From NCBI GenBank assembly GCA_022495995.1, contig JAFEMH010000168.1:1-64000 (forward strand): a stretch of DNA of 64,000 nucleotides. Direction: 5' to 3'. A program made the translations under genes and the position numbers. The notes beneath the pieces are model-generated. The model made no database searches. It was not told the origin of the DNA and was given only the letters and a program-made list of their open reading frames with translations. This DNA is from Adenophora triphylla var. japonica. Taxonomy: Eukaryota; Streptophyta; Magnoliopsida; Asterales; Campanulaceae. Below, one piece after another: positions 46,492 to 57,800 of this stretch (positions within the stretch are counted from its first letter, which is position 1; every line of letters begins with the position of its first letter).

Positions 46492-47477
46492 TGAACATAC
46501 CCCGTATGAAAAATTAAGTTTTGGAAAATGGGATGGGAAATATGTTGAAGTGAAAGAAAGGAGTCGCCACGCCATGTTTTAAGAGGTACACTTTGAAAAA
46601 CCTTTTGAAATCAGAGAGAGGGTTTGGGGGTCAGGTTACGTGTTGGGAAGAACCGAGAGTTCACCCAACTCGCCTCGTAAACGAGTCTTTCTATAAAAAT
46701 AACATCCAAATCATTCAAATGTGTGTGCAAATGTGTGAGACAATATATGATAAATGTGCTTTGCTTTTATTGATAAACTGAGAGAAAAACAACTTGTGAG
46801 CCACTTGGTGCGGGGGGCCACTTCCCGATTACAGTGCTTGAACAGATTACAACTGAAAATGAAGCTGCTGCAGATTGGCTACTTGTGTCGCACGATGCAG
46901 GACATGGAATGGCCAAGTCTGTCGCGTGACACATCTAGCCAACTTGCAGAACTTTACAAAGTTGATTTGCAGGAACAACCAAAGAACAACAATATCAAAT
47001 TACATCATGAATTAATCTCAGAGAGCACAGAAGTCAACAAACAACATTCAAGAAGTTGTGGATATGAGAGATCCACACTCACCTTGAATACCATTACATC
47101 AATATTATCTTATAAACCAAGCAATAACATGGAACACGTAATGATCTACAGCATTAGAGATTTAAACAGAGAGATTGCGGTCAGACATCATTAGCAGCTT
47201 GTGCATAGAAATTATACATAGATTGCGTAAATGAACATGGAATAGAGAGATGTAGGGAGAGAGGATCGTTACCCTTGTAGATCCTCAATCCTTATACCAA
47301 GTTAGGTATAAGGACCTTCAATTCAGCTTCAGGAGCTGGATTCAAACTCAGAAATTATGGAGGATTGGATCCTCAATATGTGTGTAAGTGTATGGAGAAG
47401 AGCTTGAGTTGTTTGTGAGGATGTGTCAATTAAGAAAGACTTTGTTTACCTCCAGCTTTATAGCCTCTTCTTTGTCA
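46492..47477 (-). repeat. Solo-like Tat/Ogre LTR
   Basis: Begins TGAACATACCCCGTATG and ends CTTCTTTGTCA, TG...CA bounded, about 986 bp. It has the same layout as the Ogre-like LTR: an inner GGAGTCGCCAC, then AAAAACC, then a GGGGGT-containing stretch. The flanks do not match (GTTGG on the left, CGAGA on the right) and belong to different elements. It looks like a recombination product joining copia A to the Tat element at 47478. Confidence 0.6.
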
Positions 47478-48468
47478 CGAGAAAAACTTCGCAACCTCTG
47501 CTCCATAGGTTTGACAGTCGGATTAACTTCTAGCCCATGAACAGCGACCTCCTCCTTAATCCCCCTCATATCCTCTACTCACTAAGCAAAGACGTCGGTG
47601 CTTTCTTTCAGTAGCTTGACTATTTCTGCCCTTTCCTCAGTTGACAGCTGTCTTCCATCTTCAATTTTCGGATCGGGGTAGGAGGGATTAGTTATCACTT
47701 CTTCTATCTCGTCCACAGGTTCTAGCTCCGACCCATCTCTGAACTGCAGGGTCACAATGATGATTTCACGAACCCTTATCTTTCCTCGACCCCCAAGCGT
47801 GGAGCCTCTTCAACTATCATGTCGTCCAATTCCGCTGCTATCTCTCCCATGGTGGCCCCCGATTTTTGGTCGATCTGAAGGCATAGCTCGCCTATGATAA
47901 CTTGGTCGACCATAACTGTATCTGTTTTGACCATAGTGTTCTGGGAGGGATGTGTCGGCTCAGTCATGACAAGGTCATGTGAGTGATAGGTCGCCTCTTC
48001 TACACAGGTGATTTTAGATAGTCGTGAAGTTGTGGTGACAGATTTTGAAAGTTTCCAGCTGGCCTCAGGAGTTTTAATTTCTAGCTCCCTTTTCTTCCTT
48101 ATTCGAAAGACGTGATCAAGATAAGCTCGGGCTGTGCTCAGAACACAGCCTACTCCGGCTAATGTAGGAAACTATACCCGTTGATCGGGAATAGAGGCCA
48201 CCATTCCTATTGTGACCTGGCCAGGAATTCCCAAGATAGTAGCATAATCACTTATCACATCTATAACAATGAAATTTACCTTAGCCACGACCCTAAAATG
48301 GTTCTGTCCGAGTTCGACCTCGAGCTCGATCTGCCCCTTGGCTTCCACCCTATGATTGGTGGAGCCTTCAAGTCGACCATCGTAGGGCGACAAATGTTCC
48401 TTCATCAGTCCCATTTCTTTGAAAGTCTTGTAGTAGAGGATGTCTTTGCAAGCCCCCGTATCTACCAA
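47478..48468 (-). pseudogene. Tat-like aspartic protease and RT start
   Basis: MVDTGACKDILYYKTFKEMG carries the DTGA active site. GQIELEVELGQNHFRVVAKV and ILGIPGQVTIGMVASIPD follow, and near 47510 VEDMRGIKEEVAVHGLEVNP with TVKPMEQRLRS marks the conserved entry of Ty3-type RT. The rest of RT is missing because the element ends at the solo-like LTR. Internal stops (for example near 47580) are present. Confidence 0.8.
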
Positions 48469-48483
48469 TAATATGCTCGTCGT

Positions 48484-50570
48484 TTACCCATCAATCAATC
48501 CCGGAATAACTAGAACTTGCTCCCTGGCCGCCATGTTAGTAGCTAGCTCGTCAGGAGAGAAACTGATTAGTTCCTTTTTGATGTATCTCCTAGGTGGAAC
48601 ATACAGAGCTTTGGTGAGCTGGAAAATCTTATGTTTTAAACTGGTGTTGCTTGTTTGCTCGGTGATTACTCCTAAACCCAATAGAGGCTGTCTTGGCTCG
48701 AGTACACCCCCTGTAGATCGCTCGCCTCCGCTAGGTCGAGCTCCTTTTATGAACCTATCCAGCTTTCCACTGTCGACCCATTTCTGTATAATCCTCTTCA
48801 GACTCATGCACTCCTCTGTAGTATGACCCGTATCCTGGTGGAATTCGCAATACTTGCCATTGTCCCTTCTTAATTTATTTGCTGGGTTCATTGGAGCAGG
48901 TGGACCCAGGTCGACAATATTCATGATTTCAGTGCGACTCACAGTCAACGGGGTGAAACTTTCAGGCACTCTCTCAGTTGCCCTTGTTCTATTTTTCCCT
49001 TTGTTATTGTTGCTACCATTCTTAGCCTGATCCCCTTTGTTAGATTCTCCAGCATCGGACTGCTTCGAACCCTTCTCTTTCTTCTTTTCCTTTCATTCTT
49101 CAGCAATGGCCACATCGTAGGCCCTTTTAAATAGCTCCTGCCTGGTCTTCACTCTCCTGACCTGTAGCTCGTAGTCTAGATCAGGAGAGGATACCCCATT
49201 CCTGAAGTAGTTTATCACTTCCCTGTCTGTTAGGTCCTCTTCAATTTGATCGACCATCTCCTTAAACCTTTTGTAGTAAGTCATGGAGCTTTCATTCTAG
49301 CCCAGAGTCAGGTTGTTCAAGTCAGTGATCGTCATCTTTCTGGCCCCAGCTGTCGAGAAATGATCCAGGACCTTCTTCCTCATGTACTCCCACGAGGTAA
49401 TGCAGCCCGACGTCAATCCACGAAACTACGTCAGTGCTGCACCTATGAAGGTGCTGGTTAGCGCCTTGCACAGCACATCATCCTCGGAAGAGACCAAACA
49501 CATGGTGGCCTCAAAGTGATGCATATGGTTCAGGGCATTGGTCGCACTTGAATACTTATCTAAGGATGGCAATTTGAAACTCACGGGAGGTCGTAGCTCG
49601 AGCAACTCTCTGGACAAGGGTCGAAGAGTATTGTTGTTTCGTTCGCCCTTTCCATCATCCTCCTTTCTATCGGCCTCCATCTTCTCCAATCTTCTTTAGA
49701 TTCAGCATCTCTCTAGCATCCCGGTTGTCGTCCCTTTGATAGGAGACATTATTAGACCTCTTCCTCTCCTCCTGGTGAGGCTCCCTCCTAGAGTAGGCTC
49801 TCTACCTTTCACTCCTAGGTGGAGTTATCTTTCTCCTTCTCGGTGGGAAACTGCTCTATCTCTTCTTGGTGGTGACCTGCGCCTATTTCTCTCTCGATGG
49901 GATTGCGACCTCTCCATTCTGGCAGACGACCTACGCATATTCCTTTCGGCCTCCCTTTGTCGCCTCAAGGCTGACTCCGCCTCCTGCTCCCATTTCTGGT
50001 TGAGCCTACTTCTTAGATCTTTACATGGAACAAGTATGTCGGTATAGACAGGTTGTTCAATCATCTGCTGCTCACCATTCTGCCTAGCACTCCCATTCGG
50101 TCTGACACTCCCATTAGGTTGCATGTGAGAGATTTGGGAGGGAGCTGCTCTTTGCGATCTCCTATCATCCTGATCTGGAGATTTAGGCATATCAAGTAAT
50201 TCCTGCAAGATTCTAGCCCGTTCCAGCAACATATCTTTCCTACTGAGGTGATTAGTTGAGGGACCTGGATTGTCGCCTGTAACCGTTCGACCTACAAGTA
50301 GTCATTTTGGCGGCGGCTGCGCTTCTAGCTCGGCCATAGGCCTCTTTTCCCTTTTGTTATCTGGCAAGCCTCTGCCATCATCCACGCTATTGGAACGAGT
50401 GGCTCTCCTATGAGGAGTGCCCTGAGGAGGAGGAGGAAGATTAGTAGTCCTATTTCCAGTGCCTGCCTCGATATTTATTACCGTCTTACTGAGTGTTGGA
50501 TCACTGGCGGATGATGCAGTCTGTCTGTCTGTAGCTATAATACACTCTGATTAAATTTCGAGGTCAAAAA
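48484..50570 (-). pseudogene. Tat-like gag
   Basis: Pieces in order on the minus strand: an Arg-rich helical part (LRSRLNQKWEQEAESALRRQ), a linker with VSFKLPSLDKYSSATNALNH and SEDDVLCKALTSTFIGAA, YYKRFKEMVDQIEEDLTDRE, and a CCHC-like end YCEFHQDTGHTTEEC followed by SLKRIIQKWVDSGKLDRFI. This is the usual retrotransposon gag core and zinc-finger-like region of Athila/Tat elements. Frames shift near 49800, 49400, 49080 and 48980. Confidence 0.8.
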
Positions 50571-50574
50571 GCTT

Positions 50575-50598
50575 CGTTTCCCGGCAATGGAACCAAAC
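50575..50598 (-). other. Tat-like primer-binding site
   Basis: Minus-strand TGGTTCCATTGCCGGGAA starts two bases after the LTR end at 50599. It has the same form as the TGG-CC-TTGCCGGGGA site of Athila/Tat elements. I cannot name the tRNA. Confidence 0.6.
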
Positions 50599-50767
50599 TG
50601 ATGCTGCAGAAAACGTGTTGGTCACCCTACGACCAGCAGCAACTAGGTTGATCCACTGGCTTTGATTGACCTGAAACAAAGAACCCACGGGTAAAATTAC
50701 GCTCTCTCTAATTTTTGCCGTTGTTCCCGTCTCTAGGGCTTTGCCCTAGGGGCCGTTCGCCGGCTTC

Positions 50768-52705
50768 CATGGTTTCTCCGTTCTTCCCGTCTTTGAACTC
50801 CAGCCCACACAATCCATACTACTCTCCGATCTCTCAACAACCCTTTGCTGCTATTATCCCTAATGGATCTACTCCGCCCCATGCAAACCCTAATTCGGCT
50901 GTTTCTTTGAATGTGCCGCTATCACAGAACCCTACCTCGAATCTTGCTTCCACTCTTTGCGCCCGGGCCGGAAGCCACTTTAATCCTATTCCTGATGCTG
51001 CTCGACAAAAATCATTTGCAGATCTGTTCTCATCCCGCCAAGATATTCCTGATGATGTTCGAAAAAAATCATTTGCAGACCTGTTATCTCCCAAGAGATA
51101 ATTCCTTCCCGTTGTGCCTTTGACGTCTCATAAAGGGACTCCTTCCCTAAAACTCTCAAAAGATGCAATTGAAAGACTTACACAGCCTTTCTCCTGGACG
51201 TTGATTGGCAAATTTTCTCATGGGCGCCCTTCTATGGAAGACACTCGTATTGTGTTTGCTAGATTTCAGTTGAAAGGTTCTTATAAATTGGGACACCTTG
51301 ATTCCAAACACCTCTTGATTCAAATTGCCTAATGAGGCCGACTATCAACGTTTATGGATGAAGGATGTATGGTACGTCATGAGGAAATTCCCTATGCGGA
51401 CATTGGCTTGGTCCCCGTCTTGGCGTCCTTCGCAAGAATCCCCTATTGTGCCTGGTTTGGATTGGCCTTCCGTGTATTCCAATACATCTTTTCAATAAAT
51501 CGATTCTGTTTTCTTTGGCCCGTGCTATTGGTACGCCTTTATCTTTGGACAAGGCTACCTCTGATCTTTCCCGTCCAAGTGTTGCTAAGGTCCTAGTTCA
51601 AGTGGATGTCACCAAAAAACTACCCTCCGAAATCTTTATTGACTGTGAAGATTTCTTGCCAAGTTTTTATCAAAAGATTGTATATGATAACTTGCCTAAA
51701 TATTGTAAACATTGCTTTGCCCTGGGACATGATATTTCTAGTTGCAAGCGTGTTCCTCAGTTGCAGAAAACTGTCTCAAAAGAGAAAATCAATGGTGATG
51801 CGCCTTCTGCCAAGGAAAAAATGGCTCAAGGTGATAAGATTGTTGCTCATGTAACCCCAACAAATTATGTTTCTGCTACCGCTCCAACTGTGGGTTCTAG
51901 CAAAAGTTTAGACCCAAACAAAAATGGTGAAATACCAATGGTGGTTGCTGTGGTGGATGGTGCTATTTGTGGCACCAAGGTTAATGTTCTTGATGGGGGA
52001 AATGTTAGTCATAATGAGCAGCCTTTGGTTTCGGCTGCTACTCAATTGGATGTGGAAGAGGAAGCTTCTAAAGTTTTGAAGCCGAATCTTAAAAAGAGTG
52101 TGTCTTTTTTGAAGGGTTCTTCCTCTGTTTCAAATGAGGCTTCAAAGCCAAAGTCTATTTCTTCAATTCTCTCCAAAATTGTTGTTGATGAGGTGGCTAA
52201 GGCTGCTCTTAAGGTGCCAAATGCTCCTTCTAGGCTTCCAGTTAGGGGCTCCGTGATTGGAACTGATTGTGGGGTTACTTCAGAGGTTAATGTTGATGCT
52301 GAACCTAGTAATGGCAACGTTGTGGCTGATGAAAATAATGGTGCTGCTGCTGCCTTATTTTCGGCTGATCTTGTCCCTATTTCCGAGGATTCTTTGGGTG
52401 TGGGCTCAGTTTTGGCAGTTCAAATGGGTAATGTCAATGCTCCTCCGAATGATGAAGAGGCTATAATGCGCAACATTGCTCGATATAGAGAGTCCCATCC
52501 TCCCCAACCTTATGTGGCTGTGGAATCAATCTCTCCTGAGCGTTTTTCGGCCGCAAGGGCCCCTTATTCATTTGTCACTGATATGGCCGGTTATACTCCT
52601 TTTATTCCTTCTCACAAAAAGAATAAAAATGATGATGGCTTTACAATGGTCGCTCCTAGAAAATGGCGTGGAAGGTCGGCTTCTCCTCCTAATAATTCTG
52701 CTTGA
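50768..52705 (+). pseudogene. LINE ORF1 protein (DUF4283 plus CCHC zinc knuckle)
   Basis: Starts MVSPFFPSLNSSPHNPYY. DUF4283 follows: IERLTQPFSWTLIGKFSHGR, ARFQLKGSYKLGHLDSKHLL, WYVM and WSPSWRPSQESP. After PSEIFIDCEDFLPSFYQKI comes the knuckle YCKHCFALGHDISSC and a long Ser/Val/Ala-rich C-terminal part ending GRSASPPNNSA. The C-terminal 419 codons (from 51446) are open. The N-terminal part needs one-base corrections near 51100, 51330 and 51440. ORF1 proteins bind the LINE RNA. The length (about 640 residues) is reasonable for a plant L1 ORF1. Confidence 0.85.
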
Positions 52706-52946
52706 TGGGTTTTGGTTCTCCCCTTTACCCTTTGATAGTTTAGGGCTTAGTTTCCCCCTCCCTTTTGTTTTGGGGCGGTCCATATGGACTTGCACCCCTC
52801 CCCTTAGCTTTCTTGATTTTATTGTAGGCTTTAAGCCCCACCTTGTATTTTTCTTTCTTTTTCCGGTGGTTAGGTTTTATGTCCCCCACCTTGCTTTGTT
52901 CTTTTATTTTATTTATAAAATCTAGGGAGCAACGTCTCCTTTCGTT
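52706..52946 (+). other. LINE 3' untranslated region
   Basis: Follows the ORF1 stop without any ORF2. Its last 90 bp (TCCGGTGG...GTCTCCTTTCG) match the fragment at 29131-29217. Confidence 0.75.
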
Positions 52947-53625
52947 AAAAAAAAAAAAAAAACAAAGAACCCACGACTAGCCGAAATGGTCTCCGGCAAA
53001 GACCCTCGAGCGTGAGAGTAAGTATGGTGTTTAGAGCCGATAAATTATATTGAATAGAGGTATTCAAAATAACAAATAGCAATTACCTCAAAACTGTTAA
53101 TGTTGTCAAGTATTTATAGGCTTTGATATGAGTTATAATTGTAGTAGGATTGCATGAGATCCCTAGAATCACGGATCAGATCGTGGAAACAATCGCGTCT
53201 ATATATAACTCCTGATTTGTAGGGAGTCTGTTAAGGAAAGAGTTGTATATACGTTAAGTCTCCTTAAGTCGACGTACGCCTTGTAGGTCGAGGTCGACCT
53301 GACTGAATGATATAACCGAATAATGCCCGTATGAGATATGGATCGTCTGTCGGACAAAGCTAGGTCGGGACCAAGGAGGTCAAACAATGAGCTAGGTCGA
53401 CTGATCTTTGAGGTTGGGCTGTGGGCCTTATAATAATTGGGCTGACCCACCAAGGCTGTGGTGGCAATAATTTCTAAATAAGTGGGCTTCGTATATTGGG
53501 CCTAGCCCATCACTTTTATTCCGTTCAGAGTTAATGATCCAGTGAGGAGTGGTCCCCCTTTGAGAATTCAAAATAATCTTCCTATAAGTCAAGTGATCGG
53601 GGAATTTAACGATGGGATACAAACA

Positions 53626-54886
53626 AGACACAAGAAACTGGTTAATTACTAAGAAATGGTAAAATATGTTAAGTTAAATCACTCTTATTTTATATCTAAA
53701 CTTGAATCTAAAAGAGTTGTTAATGAATTGAATGATTATTTTTTTATTCGAGTTTTTAACCATGAGAGATTGTCTAGTTTGAAAAATCTCTTATTCTTTG
53801 TTTCGTTTAAAACTTCTGTATTATTTTGTTGTACATTATGTTTCACTAATATTTGTTTTTTATTTTATTATATTTTATTTTAAAAAAACTCAGTTTAATC
53901 TGCTGTCACGAAGTGTTGCCATTGGTGTTACCAACACTTATAGCAACACTACATAATTAAAAAAAAATTAGTTTTTAAGGTGGCACCTGCTGACCTTTTT
54001 TTTCTAGGATGGGTGTATAATTAGGTTAACATTTTGATAAGTTTCCCTTTGTGCTTAAAGTGACAAGGTCACTAATTATAAGGTTGATATTTAATAGGCA
54101 AATGTTGTTGAATTACTCCTAAAGTAACTCGGGACACGGCGTTCGCTGCGATGATTCTTTCTCGCCAAACTGGAGTATAATGTATTGGGTTTTATACTTA
54201 GTATTAGAGACATGTAGCTCGCTGCTACAGTGTACCCTACTTGAAAGATATAAAACTTAATATATATAGCTTTACAATTTAATACAAAAACTCGGGGCAC
54301 AGAGCTCGCTATTACGATGTTTCCTTTTATATAAAGTAAGTGTAAAGTTTGCTTAAAATTGACTAATTAATTGATAATTAAAAGTTCATATACTATATAA
54401 ATATCAAGGGTATCTTATTCAAATGTGTTATCTTATATATTACCCAACATTTCTAGCGACATATTAGTAGGTGATAGATTTATTTTTTATTTACTTCTCT
54501 TTATTTTCGGATTTTAATTAAATAAATTTTGAATTTCAAAAAGTCTATTATCATAGATTTAGAGTTTGTGAAATCAAAAGGTTTTTAATAAAAATTATTA
54601 TTTTTTCCTAGCTAAAAGTATCTAAAAAATTTCTATTATTTTGAATTTCAATTTGATTTGACCTTTATATTCAATTATGAAAATTCAAAATTTTTGAAAT
54701 TTTTCTTTAACTACTTTTAGTTGATTTTATTGAAAACAATAAAAAATAAAAAAATTCTTTCAGGCCTGATTTCATGTTGTAAACAGCTGGGATAGAGTAA
54801 TTTTTAACTTTTTATTTAGAGTTTGTTACAAATTTTATTTATAAAAGGTTTTTAAATTTAAGAGATAAATATAGTTTGTTTCAATC
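53626..54886. other. AT-rich segment with a copia-B-like 3' end
   Basis: 53890-54110 resembles the 3' untranslated part of copia B (60030-60277): TGGTGTTACCAA, TGCTGACCTTTTT and AAAGTGACAAGGTCACTAAT occur in the same order. The rest (54110-54886) is AT-rich, with a repeated 'CTCG-GACA-GG/CGTTCGCT'-type line. It may be the 5' LTR of copia B, but no primer site marks its end. No gene seen. Confidence 0.45.
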
Positions 54887-57800
54887 TTGTCAAATCAATC
54901 CCTATTTTCTCTCCCTCTACTCTCCCTCTATTCCTTAATTACACCACTTTCCACCGTCATCCTCTCTTCACCGCTCCCTCCCTCTCTTCTCTTCGTCTCT
55001 ATCTCTAAAAAACCCTCCAACTTCAACTTCCTTCTTCCCAAATTCCGCCATGGCCCATCCTTAAAAAAACTCCCAAACTGCTTCACCTACGAACATTTCT
55101 CCCTTATCCCTTTCTAGTGTTGCCATTCCAATGAAGACATCACATGCGGCAACACCATCCGCAACTCCAACCCTACAATTGGTTGGGTCAAATCCTCCCC
55201 CCACTCCTATTTCGATGGTCGTTCCTGAGAGTCCACATTCTTTGGAGCTCACCTTGGCTCATCCTAAGAAGACAAGGAGGAGAAAGTCTGTTGATGCCCC
55301 TTCTAGGGCTCAATCCTCTCACTGGTGTCAATCGGAGAGACTCAAGACCATGTCTAGGACAAGAGGTGCAGCTTCAAACACACCTGATGATCCAGTGGAG
55401 ATTATAGATGAAGAATCAAGTGCCTCTTTTGAGGTATCTTCTGAAAAAAGGATCAGATGAGAACTATAAATCAAGCAAAGAGAAGTCATCCACTTCTGAT
55501 GATGAAGCTTGGTTAGAGGATGAATTTGATGAACCACTAGCTAAAGCCCAGCAGAGACTGATCAAAAAGCAAAAGCTTCAAGCAACCAAGAGAGATGTCG
55601 AGCTTGAAAGAGTCAAGGGAAAGTTGACTCTAGCCGAAACCACCTTGAAGAAACTCAGTAGCGGATCCTCTAAATTGGATAAGATCTTAAACTTGAGTAC
55701 ACCTCTCAAAGCAGGTATCAGTTTCCAAGAATCTTTAAATATTATTATTTAAACTTTGGCTAGGAATGATAATGAGAATTGCTTTGTTAAGGAACGTTTT
55801 GTTGACAAAAATTCTCTTTCAAAAGAACCATGTGACAAAGGGAAAGTGTCAATATTGTCACACTTCTGGACATTTTAAAAATAAATGCCATGTTGTTTCA
55901 AAAAACCAGTCCAGTCCCTATGTGTTACCTAAGGTGTTGCCCAGCACATAGGATAACACAATCTGTCAGTATGGTAAAAATTCAAAGAAGATGTGGAAAC
56001 CTAAAGCTAATCTGAGATGTGATGTTGTTTACACTACTTTAAAAACAAATGTAGGAGGTTCTTGGTATTTTGATAGTGGTTGTTCACGTCATATGACATG
56101 AACAAAATTGTTTTTAAAAGACTATGAAATGGTTCATTGGGGTATAGTAACGTATGGTGGTGGGAGCAAGAGTAATATCATTGGGAAAGGGACACTAAAT
56201 GTGTCTGGATTTCCAGCCTTAAGGAATTTCTTACATGTTGATGGACTTGTAGCTAATTTAATTAGCATTAGTCAACTTTGTGATGACAACTTAGAGGTGA
56301 AATTTAATTAAGATACTTGTGAAGTTTATGATAAGACTAACAATTGTGTGATGATTGGTACAAGATCTAAAGATAATTGTTATCTTGTTGAAGACAAGCA
56401 AGTATGCCAATCGGCAAAAATTGATGACACTACATTATGGCATCAAAAGTTGGGACATGTTCACTTTCGTAACATAGAAAAGATAGTTAAACTAGATTCT
56501 GTCAAAGGTATTCCTAGTTTTGATCTTAAATAAAAAATTGTTTGTGAGGATTGTCTCAAAGGGAAACAAACTCGGGTTGCCCATAGTGCTGCCCAACATC
56601 ATGAGCAACACACTGGTACAACACATTGTTTTTAACTCTTACATATTGATTTAATGGGTCCACTTGAGATAGAAAGTTTTGGAGGCAAGAAATATACTTT
56701 TGTTATTGTTGATGATTTTTCAAGATTTACATGGGTGTATTTTTTAAGGGAAAAATATGAAACTTTTGAAAAATTCAAAATCTTGCACTCTAGAATCAAG
56801 AACATGTTTTGTGCTTCAATTTTTTTCAAATTAGGTCCGATCATGGGAGGGAATTTGAGAATGTTTCTTTTTCAAATATTTGTGAAAGAAAAGGTATTCA
56901 CCATGAATTTTCAGCTCCAAAAACACATAAACAAGATGGGGTAGCCGAGAGGAAAAATAGGACTTTACTTAAAATGACTAGTGTGATGTTGTTTTCAAAA
57001 ATAATTTTGAAAAGATTTTGGGCTGAGGCATTAAATACGGCTTGTCACACGGCCAATAGAGTTTTTCTAAGTCCCGGCAAAACCATGACTCCATACGAAA
57101 TTTTAAATGGTAGGAAGCCAAAAGTTCATTACTTACTTGTCTTTGGTTGTGTGTGTTACATTCTCAATGATAGGGACTACTTAGCAAAATTTTACTCTAA
57201 GAGTGATAGAGCCATTTTTCTTGGATATGCTTCAAATAGTCGTGCATATAGGGTATTTAATCTAAGGTTAAAAACCATCCAAGAATCTATGAACATTGTA
57301 TTTTATGATCGCTCAACTATTGCAGGAGAAAGTGTTCAAGAGATACCCATGAAACTGTTGGAAGAAGTCTGTCCATAAGGTGATACCACTGTTGTTACCA
57401 CGAGTGCTAACACTAATGGTAACACAGAAACGGAGTAGGGTGTTATCGCTGATGAGATAACACCTCAGATAGCATCTGATTTCAGTCCAGCGAATGAAGA
57501 TCAAGAAGTAATTGAAACTGAGGTTCATGAGTATATAAGAAGGGATCCTCCACCCAGAAACAGTAGGAATCATCCTACAACACAAGTAATTGGGGAGGTG
57601 AATAAAGGTGTACGAACAAGATGTAGAGATCCCATTAGTTACCGTGACATTGTGAGGTACGTGTGCATGTTCACCACATACTCAAAGGTAACACACACTT
57701 TTTTTGTTTCATCTATAGAACCTAAAAATGTGATTGAAGCTTTAGAAGATAATTTCTGGATTCAAGCAATGCAAGACGAACTTGATCAATTTTCTCATAA

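Larger units (their letters stand above)
50690..52959 (+). mobile_element. ORF1-only LINE (half-LINE) with poly-A and 16-bp TSD
   Basis: Flanked by a perfect 16-bp duplication AAACAAAGAACCCACG (50674-50689 and 52960-52975) and ended by a poly-A run, so it was inserted by target-primed reverse transcription. It holds a LINE-type ORF1 (DUF4283 and CCHC) and a short 3' region, but no ORF2: no endonuclease or reverse transcriptase. The element starts directly after the duplication with a short leader, so it is not simply 5'-truncated. A tail fragment of the same family lies at 29116-29219. Confidence 0.88.
47478..53625 (-). mobile_element. Truncated Tat-like Ty3/gypsy element
   Basis: On the minus strand: 5' LTR (50599-53625, interrupted by a LINE), primer-site-like TGGTTCCATTGCCGGGAA, gag, protease and the beginning of RT, then cut at 47478. 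RT, RNase H, integrase and the 3' LTR are absent. The gag and protease are of the Athila/Tat type. Reading frames are broken in several places. The LTR boundary at 53625 (TGTTTGTATCCC on the minus strand) is inferred from the TG/CA rule. Confidence 0.75.
50599..53625 (-). repeat. Tat-like 5' LTR with LINE insertion
   Basis: Plus-sense left end TGATGCTGCAGAAAACG, right end GATGGGATACAAACA. Without the LINE (50690-52959 plus one copy of its duplication) it is about 740 bp. No second copy of this LTR is present in the window. Confidence 0.65.

Noticed and set aside
53199..53631. Minus-strand frames of 84 and 67 codons
   Set aside because: Within the Tat-like LTR; no domain recognised and no second LTR copy to test conservation.
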